The notes: generated from the letters alone by a model not told the origin. Shown: positions 1-8,282, counted from the first letter of the stretch. The stretch: 64,000 nucleotides of DNA from an uncultured Flavobacteriales bacterium (GCA_946482515.1 CAMLRS010000003.1:124001-188000), one strand, 5' to 3'. Made by a program: numbers and translations.

Positions 1-375
1 AACGGGAATATTGGCGCAACCGCCTGTTGGTGAAAACGTAAAACCTGCTGTGGGAACGGGATGAACTGTAACGGTTACCTCATCGCTGGCCGTACAGCCC
101 GTACCGTCTTCGATGGTAAGTGTGTAAACAGTTGTGGTGCCAGGATTGGCAACAGGATTGGGGCAATTGGTGCAGGACAGTCCGCCAACGGGTGTCCAGC
201 TATACGTGAAAGGCGCTGTTCCGGTAGCCGAATTGGGAGGAAAGCCAATTGGTACGGCTGCCCCCTGGCACATGCTGGTATCAGGACCTGCATCGGCAGT
301 ACATTGTGCTTCAGCCTTTTGGAAGGTAAACAGGAATAGTGTTAAGCAGAGCAGTATCTTGGTGACTATATGCAT
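1..375 (-). CDS. Secreted PKD-like/gliding-type protein, N-terminal fragment (runs off left edge)
   Basis: Reading on the minus strand from an ATG at 375 gives 125 codons with no stop before the edge. The protein opens with a signal peptide (MHIVTKILLCLTLFLF, ending in KAEA-QC). A mature part follows with the pattern CTADAGPDTSMCQGAAV, then SWTPVGG, CTNCPNP, TTTVYTLT and CTASDEVTVTV. In Bacteroidota this signature belongs to immunoglobulin/PKD-like repeat units of large T9SS-exported surface proteins. The same wording (ANAGPDK, TTTYTLTATNQYGCTATDQVVVT) recurs in the proteins at 15193 and 17270. The C-terminal sorting domain, if any, lies outside the window. The reading frame and signal peptide are clear; size and function are unknown. 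Confidence 0.85.
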   Translation of the reverse strand, partial: MHIVTKILLCLTLFLFTFQKAEAQCTADAGPDTSMCQGAAVPIGFPPNSATGTAPFTYSWTPVGGLSCTNCPNPVANPGTTTVYTLTIEDGTGCTASDEVTVTVHPVPTAGFTFSPTGGCANIPV

Positions 376-477
376 CGTTTTCACAGAGTTGAGTGCAAAT
401 TTGGGGATTTTCAACGAAATTTCCCATACGTCAAATGCACTATTATGCTGTGATTGGCCCCTTAAATCGGATTAATT

Positions 478-1326
478 TCAGCCCTCTTTTTCTTCCAATA
501 ACACTGCTTCCCAGGCGATCATGGCATTTTTACGCGGTATTCCCCAATGATAGCCTCCCGGTTGTCCTCCCGATTGAATGACGCGGTGACATGGAATGAT
601 GAACGCCACCGGGTTATCACCTATAGCTGTGCCGATAGCGCGCGATGCTCCCGGATTTCCAAACGTCTCGGCCAGTTTTCCATAAGACGAAAGTGCGCCT
701 GATGGAATTTGCAGTAACGCCTGCCAGACTTTCAGCTGGAATTCCGTTCCTTTCAAATGCAAACGGATTTTCTCTGCATTGTTCCAGTCGCGTTGAAAAA
801 AAGCTATGGCTGCGGGATGATCGATCGCAGTACCTGGTTGCAACTCTGCTCCGGGAAATCGCTTGGTTAACGCACTTAGTCCTTCAGTTTCGGTTTCCGT
901 AAACTCGAGGTGGCAAATGCCTTTGTCCGTACTGGCCACGCACACGATTCCAAAAGGAGTGGCGGCAAATTCGTAGCTGATCTTCAAGCTTTCACCGCCG
1001 TTTTTGAATTCGCCGGGTGTCATGGCTTCGATCGTAACGAACAGGTCGTGTAGTCGTCCTGTTCCGGAAAGTCCTGTTGCCTCAGCTGCATCGAACAAGG
1101 TAGCCTGCCGGTCTTTCAGCAAATGCTTGGCGTATTCGATACTCGTGTATTGCAGGAATTTCTTCGGACTAACGCCGGCCCATTCGGTAAACATCCGCTG
1201 GAAATGAAAGGGGCTCAGATGCACGACCTCGGCGATTTCTTCCAACGAAGGCTGACGCTTGAAGTTGTTCCGAACGTAGTCGATAGCCGTAGCGATGCGT
1301 TGAAAATTGAGCTCTTGCTGTTCCAT
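478..1326 (-). CDS. AraC-type regulator fused to methylated-DNA-protein cysteine methyltransferase (Ada-like)
   Basis: A bifunctional protein of 282 residues. The N-terminal third (about 5-105) is an AraC/XylS helix-turn-helix domain (SLEEIAEVVHLSPFHFQRMF). The C-terminal half is an O6-alkylguanine-DNA alkyltransferase with the acceptor motif IPCHRVI (Cys246) and the arginine-finger helix GNPGASRAIG. Such proteins take alkyl groups from guanine onto the cysteine in a suicide reaction. The zinc-binding phosphotriester domain that opens E. coli Ada is absent, so the sensor part is missing; this short architecture is common in Bacteroidota. I chose the ATG at 1326, where homologous proteins usually begin (MEQQELNFQR). 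An upstream in-frame start at 1371 would add 15 residues without similarity to the domain. Confidence 0.9.
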   Translation of the reverse strand: MEQQELNFQRIATAIDYVRNNFKRQPSLEEIAEVVHLSPFHFQRMFTEWAGVSPKKFLQYTSIEYAKHLLKDRQATLFDAAEATGLSGTGRLHDLFVTIEAMTPGEFKNGGESLKISYEFAATPFGIVCVASTDKGICHLEFTETETEGLSALTKRFPGAELQPGTAIDHPAAIAFFQRDWNNAEKIRLHLKGTEFQLKVWQALLQIPSGALSSYGKLAETFGNPGASRAIGTAIGDNPVAFIIPCHRVIQSGGQPGGYHWGIPRKNAMIAWEAVLLEEKEG

Positions 1327-1518
1327 GTCTGCTGTTTGAACAAAAGTAACAGAAGGGGAACCCGAAGACAACCCGAAAATTGCTTTTGTTAGTTAGGAGT
1401 TGCTGAGTTTGTGAGTTACTGAGTTGGGTGAAGGTAAAAAACTGTTGAAAGCGTGTTAACAATTTTTCGCGGCTTTAACGTTTCTTAGTTGTCTTTCGCA
1501 TTGATTCTTTGTATCTTA

Positions 1519-1640
1519 CACCTATCAAAAGCTGTATTGCAGCACAGATAGGAGTGATAATGATTCCGCTGCAGGATTGAGCCCAAACAGTATTTGAAAG
1601 TTTTGAAAACCGGGGTGAAAATGATCCCGGTTTTTCTATT
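1519..1640 (+). ncRNA. Possible small structured RNA
   Basis: Seen: a 30-bp imperfect hairpin (1519-1556) with arms CACCTATC and GATAGGAGTG and an inner GCTG/CAGC pairing. About 50 nt later comes a 9-bp GC-rich hairpin (1606-1634, AAAACCGGG/CCCGGTTTT) followed by TTTTTCT. Just upstream is a promoter-like pair: TTG at 1489-1491, then 20 bp, then TATCTTAC at 1512-1519, which matches TAnnTTTG imperfectly. Nothing coding lies between. The layout (promoter, structure, intrinsic terminator, about 115 nt) fits a small RNA; 6S-type RNAs of Flavobacteria have this size. If transcription starts about 5 nt after the -7 box, the first hairpin would lose part of its left arm, which counts against this exact promoter. 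The second hairpin could instead be the terminator of the minus-strand gene to the right. Confidence 0.35.
1606..1635. terminator. Intrinsic terminator, usable in both directions
   Basis: A perfect 9-bp stem, AAAACCGGG (1606-1614) with CCCGGTTTT (1626-1634). Five Ts follow on the plus strand, and on the minus strand the stem ends in TTTTCAAAAC. It could end either the candidate small RNA (plus) or the nagZ-like transcript (minus). Confidence 0.6.
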
Positions 1641-1645
1641 TCATC

Positions 1646-1880
1646 TCACCACAAAGGAGCAAAGAGACATCTCGGCCATGCTGCTTAAGGTAGCAAAGGT
1701 GTTCACTCGTTCCTTTTCTACTTGAGATACAATTATCAATACCAGTATTAGCGAAGACTAGGTCTTTCTGCGATTGTCTGAAATCAGTTAGTCAGATGTG
1801 GAATCATTAGTTCCACTCAGATCAGCTTTGCTTTCTTAACAAACACAACCAGGAAAAGAACCTTTGCTTCTTTGTGGTGA
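1646..1880. repeat. Family A repeat, full-length copy with terminal inverted repeats (235 bp)
   Basis: The left end TCACCACAAAGGAGCAAAG is the inverted copy of the right end CTTTGCTTCTTTGTGGTGA, with one mismatch in 19. Inside are CTGCTTAAGGTAGCAAAG (1681-1698) and CTTAACAAACACAACCAGGA (1835-1854). Both blocks recur in the copy at 49226-49423. No reading frame for a transposase exists, so it resembles a miniature non-autonomous element. Its right end stops two bases before the stop codon of the nagZ-like gene. Confidence 0.75.
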
Positions 1881-1882
1881 AT

Positions 1883-3031
1883 TTAAGGCTTGATTGCCCC
1901 AGCACACAATTTCATGCGGATAATGCGTTTTGCAGCTGCATCTACTTTTGCTTTGAAAGCGGCATCTGAACGGTATTTTTTCAGGATCGCGCTGTGAGCT
2001 TTTGCTGCGTCGAGTGGCATCAGGAGAATATCGCAACCGGCTTCGATGGCTTTCACATCGCTGTCCTGAACGGACGTAACGCCGCCCATGTTCATTGCAT
2101 CTGTCACTACAAGACCTTTGAAGCCCATTTCGGTGCGCAGCAGATCGGTTACAATTACGCTTGAAAGGGTAGAAGGCAAACCGTTCGTATTGTATTTCGG
2201 GTTGTTGTCGACAGCCAGGTGACCGATCATGATGGACAGCACGCCGTCTTCGATCAGTTTCGGATAATTCTGGATTTCTTTCAGCTCTCCATCGATTACC
2301 TGAAGCGATTTATGCGTATCACCTGAAACCAATCCATGGCCCGGGAAATGCTTGGCAGTGGCGATGATTCCTTCTTTCTGCGTTTGCTGGATGAAAGCGT
2401 TCGACCACGGAATGATGTTTGCCGGAACAGCACCAAAGCTGCGGAAACCAACCGTTTTGTTCGGCGACATATCTACTACAGGTGCGAAGTTGTAGTTGAT
2501 ACCGATTGCTTTCAGATCGGTTGCAATGGTCACAGCGGTTTGTTCCACTTCTTCAACGCTTTTCAGCTCGTTGGCTTTTTTCACCGGTTGTGAACCTGTG
2601 ATCTTGCGGTTGACAAGGCTTGGCTCAGCATCGGCGCTGTACAGGAATCCCGGATTGCCCAGCGTTTTGTTTTTCTCTTCGAAGCTTTTGATCCATTTGG
2701 TAAATTCGTCCTTGGTACCGTTGAGCATCAATACGCCACCAATCTGACGGCTTTCAATATGCTTGTTGATCGTAGCAGGCGTTTGACCCAATCGACCAAC
2801 GGCCGGCATGATGAGCTGGGCCACGATCGCCGTGTCATCGAGACTGTTGAAAATCGCTTCCACATCTTTATCCAGCTGCGGATTGTCCTTCAGGAAATCG
2901 TCGAGTTTGTAGCTGGCTTCAATTTTCGGCAATTCAGGCAGCTTGCGTTCCGGTTTTGCGATTGCAGGTGTATTTTGTCCGCAAGCTTGCAGCAACAGTG
3001 AACAAGCTGCTATTGTGATGATGTGTTTCAT
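1883..3031 (-). CDS. nagZ: Glycoside hydrolase family 3 lipoprotein, beta-N-acetylhexosaminidase (NagZ-like)
   Basis: A 382-residue protein with a lipoprotein signal (MKHIITIAACSLLLQAC, lipidated Cys17) and one GH3 TIM-barrel domain. The family signature KHFPGHG (227-233) is followed by GDTH, whose His240 belongs to the catalytic Asp-His dyad of NagZ enzymes. The nucleophile is the Asp of VVTDAMNM (Asp311). NagZ enzymes remove N-acetylglucosamine from muropeptides or short glycans. NagZ is cytoplasmic in gammaproteobacteria, whereas a lipid-anchored periplasmic form is usual in Bacteroidota. The start codon overlaps the stop of the upstream membrane protein gene (ATGA at 3028-3031), so the two are probably translated in a coupled way. 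The exact substrate is not determined by sequence. Confidence 0.88.
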   Translation of the reverse strand: MKHIITIAACSLLLQACGQNTPAIAKPERKLPELPKIEASYKLDDFLKDNPQLDKDVEAIFNSLDDTAIVAQLIMPAVGRLGQTPATINKHIESRQIGGVLMLNGTKDEFTKWIKSFEEKNKTLGNPGFLYSADAEPSLVNRKITGSQPVKKANELKSVEEVEQTAVTIATDLKAIGINYNFAPVVDMSPNKTVGFRSFGAVPANIIPWSNAFIQQTQKEGIIATAKHFPGHGLVSGDTHKSLQVIDGELKEIQNYPKLIEDGVLSIMIGHLAVDNNPKYNTNGLPSTLSSVIVTDLLRTEMGFKGLVVTDAMNMGGVTSVQDSDVKAIEAGCDILLMPLDAAKAHSAILKKYRSDAAFKAKVDAAAKRIIRMKLCAGAIKP

Positions 3032-4044
3032 TTTCCGATGACTTTATCAAAATAATGCCCAAAATTAAGCGCTTTCATCGCTTCGCCCCGTTGCAGGCGA
3101 AAAGACTTTTGCACAACGCCTTTTTCAACAATCATACCATATCCCATAATCGGATCCTGGTTTTTGCTGTTGGTGAGCTCTTTGGCTGTGCCGAATCGCA
3201 GATCATAACAGTACAAAGTATCGTGACTTTGTCGCAGCGCGTAATAGCCATTGGTGAGATAACTCAGTTGTTTCGAGAGCGTTTTTCCTTTCCACTGAAG
3301 CCCGTGCAGCAGCTCGTGATTTTTCGGTATCACCTGGATATTATGGGCGTCGAATTCCGAGAACAGCGATTTGTAGCCGATGTAATAATGCTGTTGATCT
3401 TCGGTCAGCATGAGCCAGTAAAAAGAAGTAAGCGGCATGGGTGTTACCATCGCATTGGTGGTTTTCAGGTCGCTTTGCCCGAAATACGCCGGTGCTTCTG
3501 CCAGGATAAACAGCTTGACGATCACGCCCCACACCAAATAAGCACACGACCACAGGATGCCGGCCATATTCCAGCGATAACGCGACCGCTTTTCCCGTTT
3601 GGTGAACAACGCGACCAATAAGCAAATCATGAATGGCAATGTATACAATGGATCGATCACAAATACTGAGTTGAACGTGATTCGATAGGGGAGCGGCCAT
3701 AAAAACTGCGTGCCATAGTTGGTGAACATATCCAGCATCGGATGCGTAACGATGGCCAGTCCCCAAAGCAGGTACCACGTGAGGAAATCGTACTTTCTTT
3801 TATAAAGCCGGAAGAAAATCCACGCCAGTACGGGCGAAGCCAATACGGCAAATAATAGCGAGTGTGAAAATCCCCGATGGACCAGTGCGCTGGTGAAAAC
3901 ATCGTAAAAACGGGTTAAAAACACATCGAGGTCCGGAATGGTGCCACCAACAGCGCCCCAAAGTGCCGCTTTGGCACCCATTTTCCTGCCGGCAACCGCT
4001 TCACCGACGGCCGCGCCCAGCACAATTTGCGTGAGAGAATCCAT
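3028..4044 (-). CDS. YdjM/DUF457-type membrane-bound metal-dependent hydrolase
   Basis: A 338-residue integral membrane protein starting MDSLTQIVLGAAVGEAV. It carries the family hallmarks GGTIPDLDV (conserved Asp pair) and HRGFSHS near the N terminus, then several hydrophobic segments (HPMLDMF follows the third) and a soluble C-terminal region. The family is annotated as LexA-regulated or metal-dependent membrane hydrolases, but the substrate is unknown. I took the ATG at 4044 because the family starts at this MDSLTQ segment; an upstream start at 4065 would add seven poor residues. It is translationally coupled to the downstream NagZ-like gene and divergent from radC. Confidence 0.85.
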   Translation of the reverse strand: MDSLTQIVLGAAVGEAVAGRKMGAKAALWGAVGGTIPDLDVFLTRFYDVFTSALVHRGFSHSLLFAVLASPVLAWIFFRLYKRKYDFLTWYLLWGLAIVTHPMLDMFTNYGTQFLWPLPYRITFNSVFVIDPLYTLPFMICLLVALFTKREKRSRYRWNMAGILWSCAYLVWGVIVKLFILAEAPAYFGQSDLKTTNAMVTPMPLTSFYWLMLTEDQQHYYIGYKSLFSEFDAHNIQVIPKNHELLHGLQWKGKTLSKQLSYLTNGYYALRQSHDTLYCYDLRFGTAKELTNSKNQDPIMGYGMIVEKGVVQKSFRLQRGEAMKALNFGHYFDKVIGK

Positions 4045-4112
4045 TTCAGGACGAAAATACAGCATTAATCGGTTTGCGGAGATTTGTTGAAAACTTGTGG
4101 TGGTATTCGTGC

Positions 4113-4143
4113 TTGTGAGCCCGGTGGAAAAAGCGTATATTCA
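4113..4143 (+). promoter_or_regulatory. Probable promoter of radC operon
   Basis: TTG at 4113-4115, a 20-bp spacer, and TATATTCA at 4136-4143, two mismatches from the Bacteroidota -7 consensus TAnnTTTG. It lies 20 bp upstream of the radC start. Confidence 0.45.
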
Positions 4144-4162
4144 GGTTAAAGTGAGGAGGAAT

Positions 4163-4858
4163 ATGTCGAAGAATACGGTAAGCATCCGTGAATGGGCCGA
4201 AGACGACCGGCCGCGTGAGAAAATGCTCCGGAAAGGCAAAAATACCCTTTCCGATGCCGAGCTGATCGCCATCATTATCGGGCAGGGCAGCCTGAACAAA
4301 ACCGCAGTTGATCTCGCCCGGGAATTGTTGCGGCTGGCAAACGACGATCTCTACGAATTCGGGAAGCTGCAACTATTGCAATTATGTGCTGTCAAAGGAA
4401 TCGGTGAGGCCAAGGCAGTAGCTATACTGGCGGCTATGGAGCTGGGCAGGCGCCGCAGAGAATCACCGGCACTCAAAAAGCGAAAAATATTTTCGTCCAT
4501 TCACAGCTACGATCTGGTGAAATCCTTTTACAAAGACCTGTTGCATGAAGAATTCCATATCATTTACCTGAGTCGCGCCAGTGAAGTATTGGGGATCCGG
4601 AAAATCTCCATGGGCGGTACCACGGGAACCTACGTCGACGCGAAAATGGTATTCAAAACCGCTATGGAATTCAATGCCAGCGCTTTGATCCTTACCCACA
4701 ATCATCCGAGCGGAAATTGTCGTCCGAGCCCCGATGACGAGCGGCTTACACGCAAATTGCGCGAATTCGGTTCCATGATCGAAATGCCCATACTCGATCA
4801 CCTCATAATTACCGATAATGGTTACTTTAGCTTCTCCGATAATGGATTGATGCTATGA
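4163..4858 (+). CDS. radC: RadC family JAMM-domain protein
   Basis: A 231-residue protein. An N-terminal helix-hairpin-helix-like part (about 25-95, VKGIGEAKA) precedes a JAB/MPN domain with the metal motif THNHPSGNCRPSPDD (His179, His181, Asp191/192). Glu130 of HEEFH may be the catalytic glutamate. RadC was named for DNA repair, but its biochemical role is unsettled; JAMM domains are usually zinc peptidases. I chose the ATG at 4163 because an unusually good ribosome-binding sequence for this phylum (GAGGAGGA, 4153-4160) stands just upstream and the family begins there. The stop overlaps the start of wecB (ATGA, 4855-4858). Confidence 0.93.
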   Translation: MSKNTVSIREWAEDDRPREKMLRKGKNTLSDAELIAIIIGQGSLNKTAVDLARELLRLANDDLYEFGKLQLLQLCAVKGIGEAKAVAILAAMELGRRRRESPALKKRKIFSSIHSYDLVKSFYKDLLHEEFHIIYLSRASEVLGIRKISMGGTTGTYVDAKMVFKTAMEFNASALILTHNHPSGNCRPSPDDERLTRKLREFGSMIEMPILDHLIITDNGYFSFSDNGLML

Positions 4859-6015
4859 AAAAATGGATGACGATCATCGGCGCCCGGCCACAGATTATCA
4901 AAGCCGCGGCCATCAGCCGTGCGGTTGAAACACATTACAAAGGACAGGTTGAAGAGCTGATTATTCACACCGGGCAACACTACGATGAAAATATGTCGGC
5001 CGTTTTTTTTCGGGAGCTGGGCATTCCTGAACCATTCGCCCAATTGGCCATCGGCAGCAGCTCGCACGGGAAACAAACCGGTGCTATGCTCGATGGCCTC
5101 GAACAACTCATGGTTGAGCACCAGCCGGATGCTGTCATCGTTTACGGAGATACGAATTCTACATTGGCCGGAGCTCTCGCTGCGTCCAAAATCCATATTC
5201 CGGTGGTACACATCGAAGCCGGTTTACGCAGCTATAACAAAGCAATGCCGGAGGAAATCAACCGCATCATGACCGATCATGTTTCGACGTTGCTCTATTC
5301 TCCAACCAAACAAGGCATCGATAACCTGAAAACAGAAGGGTTTTCTATTGATATTAATCCGAGTGTCCCGGCTACATTCGACCATCCGCGTGTTTACCAT
5401 TGCGGCGATATTATGTACGACAACAGTCTGCATTTTTCGGAAATCGCAGCGCGCACATCGACCATTCTCAAGACCTGCGAATGTGAAGGAAAGCCTTACA
5501 TCCTGTGTACAGTTCACCGCAATACCAATACCGATGATCCCATTCGACTGAATGCGATCTTTGAAGGATTGACGGAAATTGCTTTGCAACGCATGCTGAC
5601 AGTCATTGTACCACTGCATCCGCGCACCAAAAAATACCTTGAGCAAACGGCATCCGCTTCGCTGATGGAAAAAATCCGCGAATCCGGATTGATCCGTTTC
5701 ATCGAGCCGGTCGGATTTCTGGATATGATTCGTCTCGAACAGCAAGCGGTGTTGATCGTTACCGACAGCGGCGGCGTTCAGAAGGAAGCTTTCTTTTTCC
5801 GCAAACCATGCGTGGTGCTGCGCGACCAGACCGAGTGGGTAGAGCTGATCGAAACAGGAGCCGCAGTGCTCGCAGGCGCTGATAAAGTGAAACTGATGGA
5901 ATCGGTGAATCATTACCTCGATCATCCACTTTCGGATGCGAACTACCCGGCGATCTTCGGATCGGGAAATGCCGCGGGATTTATATGTAAAACCATTGTT
6001 GAAGCGTTAGCATGA
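4855..6015 (+). CDS. wecB: UDP-N-acetylglucosamine 2-epimerase (non-hydrolysing)
   Basis: A 386-residue cytoplasmic enzyme that interconverts UDP-GlcNAc and UDP-ManNAc for surface glycans. Family motifs appear in order: GARPQIIKAAA (N terminus), HTGQHYDENMS, GDTNSTLAGALAA, HIEAGLRS, PEEINR, HRNTNTDDP, and TDSGGVQKEA near the C terminus. Length and motif order match WecB/MnaA. It starts inside the radC stop codon and is followed one base later by the deacetylase-like gene, so it probably belongs to one transcript running to 8234. Confidence 0.95.
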   Translation: MKKWMTIIGARPQIIKAAAISRAVETHYKGQVEELIIHTGQHYDENMSAVFFRELGIPEPFAQLAIGSSSHGKQTGAMLDGLEQLMVEHQPDAVIVYGDTNSTLAGALAASKIHIPVVHIEAGLRSYNKAMPEEINRIMTDHVSTLLYSPTKQGIDNLKTEGFSIDINPSVPATFDHPRVYHCGDIMYDNSLHFSEIAARTSTILKTCECEGKPYILCTVHRNTNTDDPIRLNAIFEGLTEIALQRMLTVIVPLHPRTKKYLEQTASASLMEKIRESGLIRFIEPVGFLDMIRLEQQAVLIVTDSGGVQKEAFFFRKPCVVLRDQTEWVELIETGAAVLAGADKVKLMESVNHYLDHPLSDANYPAIFGSGNAAGFICKTIVEALA

Positions 6016-6016
6016 T

Positions 6017-7312
6017 ATGCTGATTTACGTTGACCAGGTAACCGAGCGCTTACAGTTTACGCTGGATTTTGTGTTTACCCGGCACGGACTGGACTATCGT
6101 TGCACCAATGATCAGCGTGAATTCCTTGAAGGAGACGGTCCACGCCTCAATTATTCCGATTGGGACCTTGGAGCTGGCATTCATTTCAAGCCATCGACTT
6201 TATTGTTCGAAGAAACGATCCGGACAGATCTCGTACTGGCGAAAAGCACCTGGAACGATGTGCCGATGCTGGCAATCAATGGCGAAACGGATCCTTTTGC
6301 GGCGATCTTTTATGTGCTGTCGCGCTACGAAGAATATACGAATCAACGCCGCGACCAATACGGCCGTTTTGAAGCCGTTTCGAGTGTGTTGTATCACTAC
6401 GGCTGGTTGAATATACAGATCGTGGAGCGCTGGACAGAAGCCGTGGTTGCCGCTTTTCACCCAGAAGGATTGGCTGTTCTGAAAGCAGAACGGAAAGTGG
6501 ATGTGATTCCCAGCTTCGACATCGACAATACGTTTGCTTACAAATGGAAAGACGGCTGGCGAAAATGGCTGGCTGTTCTGAAAGATCTTTCCAAAAGAAA
6601 TAAAGACCGGCTGGAAGAGCGCAGGAAAGTCAACAGTGGTGAATTGCCCGATCCGTATGATACATTCGGCGAGATCGAGCGCATTGCCCAGCGCTTTCCG
6701 CAAACCCGCATTTTCTGGCATTTGGGCGATTACGGTCAATACGACCGCAACCTGCCGTGGCATGATCCACGTCACCAGCGATTGATCCGCAACATGAGCC
6801 TGGTAGCAAAAGTCGGCTTGCATCCCAGTTACGCCAGCAACAGCTCCGACAAAGCGTTATACGAAGAGCAAAATCGCTTGTCGACCATGTTGGGAAGGCC
6901 CGTTACATCGAGTCGCCAGCATTTTCTGAAGCTGCAATTGCCGGCTACCTACAACCGATTGCTGGAATTGGGATTCAAAAAGGACTACACGATGGGTTAT
7001 TCCGATCAGCCCGGTTTTCGCGCAGGAACAGCCCGGCCGTTTCCGTTTTTTGATCTCACGCGGAATTTACAGACCGATTTGTTGCTTGTGCCGTTTGTGT
7101 ACATGGAAGGCACGTTCAAGGATTACCTGAAAATGAGTCTGGAAGAAAGCAAAACGGTTGTTGCAGCGCTGATCAGCGAAGTGAAAGCTTACGGCGGCGT
7201 ATTCTGCTGTATCTGGCACAACGAAAGCATTGGCACATCGGCCAAATGGCAAGGCTGGTCCGAATTATTGACATTCACCTTAGCGCAGTTCACAGATGAA
7301 TCCGGTGAATGA
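6017..7312 (+). CDS. Polysaccharide deacetylase-like protein with DUF7033-type N-terminal domain
   Basis: A 431-residue protein without a clear signal peptide. The first ~150 residues (MLIYVDQVTERLQFTLDFVF) match a domain seen in front of deacetylase folds in Bacteroidota. The second half has deacetylase-like motifs: DVIPSFDIDNT (metal Asp pair region), FWHLGDYG, KVGLHPSYAS with a metal-type His, FRAGTARPFPF, and a late HNES. NodB-type enzymes remove acetyl groups from N-acetylated sugars. Its place between wecB and a GSCFA protein fits an intracellular step in making an N-acetylhexosamine glycan. Domain naming is from memory, and the catalytic role is inferred. Confidence 0.7.
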   Translation: MLIYVDQVTERLQFTLDFVFTRHGLDYRCTNDQREFLEGDGPRLNYSDWDLGAGIHFKPSTLLFEETIRTDLVLAKSTWNDVPMLAINGETDPFAAIFYVLSRYEEYTNQRRDQYGRFEAVSSVLYHYGWLNIQIVERWTEAVVAAFHPEGLAVLKAERKVDVIPSFDIDNTFAYKWKDGWRKWLAVLKDLSKRNKDRLEERRKVNSGELPDPYDTFGEIERIAQRFPQTRIFWHLGDYGQYDRNLPWHDPRHQRLIRNMSLVAKVGLHPSYASNSSDKALYEEQNRLSTMLGRPVTSSRQHFLKLQLPATYNRLLELGFKKDYTMGYSDQPGFRAGTARPFPFFDLTRNLQTDLLLVPFVYMEGTFKDYLKMSLEESKTVVAALISEVKAYGGVFCCIWHNESIGTSAKWQGWSELLTFTLAQFTDESGE

Positions 7313-8234
7313 ATTTCCGGTTCCGGATGGCGTGCGGAAGATCCGTCATCAACAGCCAATTGTACTGGTTGGTTCCTGTTTTTCGGAACACATGGCAGTC
7401 GAGCTCCAACAAGCCGGATTCAAAGCGTTATCTAATCCGTTTGGGGTGATTTTTCATCCGATTCCACTGGCAAGGTGTCTTTCGGAAACACTGACGGAAA
7501 CCAGTAGGGAACGTATTTTACAGCGCGAAGACATCTTTCTTTCCTGGGATGCCAGCAGCGAGGTATATGCGCTGTCTGAAAGTGATCTCCACAACAAGCT
7601 GCACGATTTTCGTTCCGAGTGGAAAACAAGTCTTTCCAAAGCTTCCACGCTGATCATTACACTCGGTTCGGCACACGGCTATCGTTTGAAAAAAGAAGGA
7701 ACAATCGTTGCGAATTGCCACAAAACACCCGGCAATCAATTTGAAAAAGAGCTCACACCACTCGACGAGCTGGTGGAAAGCTGGGCTGAAACGATCAGCG
7801 CGCTGAAAGTGTTCAATCCGGAGCTGCAATTGATTTTCACTGTTAGCCCGGTGCGTTATTCCCGCGATGGCTGGACGGAAAACAACCGTTCCAAAGCGCG
7901 TTTATTCGAATTGTGCAGCGTTTTGGAAGAACGATTCAGTGTCATCTATTTCCCGGCATATGAGCTCGTCAACGACCTGCTGCGCGACTACCGGTACTTT
8001 GCCAAAGACGGTGTACATCCGAACGAATTGGCTGTGGAGGAAGTCTGGAACCTGTTCTGCAATTGGTTTTTTGATACCGAAACACAGGGATTGGTCAACG
8101 AAATCGCCGCACTTCGTCGGATGGAACAGCACCGGCTGTTATTCCCCGAATCGGTTGCTTCGAAGCGCTTTCTGGATCAATTCCAACAGCAGAAAGACCG
8201 CTTTTTGTCGCAATACCCGGATATACATTGGTGA
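7296..8234 (+). CDS. GSCFA family protein
   Basis: A 312-residue protein overlapping the previous gene by 17 bp. The N-terminal motif VLVGSCFSEH gives the family its name, and NPFGVIFHP follows closely. Further on come TLGSAHGYRL and a block with FTVSPVRYSRDGW, then DGVHPNELAVEEVWN. The Ser of GSCFSE, the Ser-Pro block and the DxxH near the end resemble the catalytic arrangement of SGNH/GDSL hydrolases. An esterase acting on acylated glycans is therefore plausible, though no function is established for the family as far as I know. The overlap shows co-translation with the deacetylase-like gene. Confidence 0.82.
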   Translation: MNPVNEFPVPDGVRKIRHQQPIVLVGSCFSEHMAVELQQAGFKALSNPFGVIFHPIPLARCLSETLTETSRERILQREDIFLSWDASSEVYALSESDLHNKLHDFRSEWKTSLSKASTLIITLGSAHGYRLKKEGTIVANCHKTPGNQFEKELTPLDELVESWAETISALKVFNPELQLIFTVSPVRYSRDGWTENNRSKARLFELCSVLEERFSVIYFPAYELVNDLLRDYRYFAKDGVHPNELAVEEVWNLFCNWFFDTETQGLVNEIAALRRMEQHRLLFPESVASKRFLDQFQQQKDRFLSQYPDIHW

Positions 8235-8256
8235 TCCAATCCTTTTCCTATTTTTG
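8228..8256 (+). promoter_or_regulatory. Promoter of the amino-acid permease gene
   Basis: TTG at 8228-8230, an 18-bp spacer, and a perfect Bacteroidota -7 box TATTTTTG at 8249-8256. It lies 26 bp upstream of the permease start and overlaps the last codons of the GSCFA gene. Confidence 0.75.
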
Positions 8257-8282
8257 TCAGCATCAGTACACAACACGCAACC

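Larger units (their letters stand above)
1327..1645. other. Left half of a 556-bp gene-free gap
   Basis: Positions 1388-1428 hold a run of repeated GAGTT/AGTTACTGAGTT words, of the low-complexity kind seen in several gaps here. Positions 1489-1640 hold the promoter-like and structured segment described separately. No reading frame looks coding. The rest of the gap (1646-1880) is a repeat element. Confidence 0.5.

Noticed and set aside
61..475. Short plus-strand open frames at the left edge
   Set aside because: They are antisense to the secreted PKD-like protein on the minus strand, which has a good signal peptide and runs off the edge.
4163..4858. RadC as a sign of a mobile element or defence island
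   Set aside because: RadC-like proteins can accompany mobile elements, but here it is in a tight operon with wecB and no integrase, tRNA or phage gene is near.
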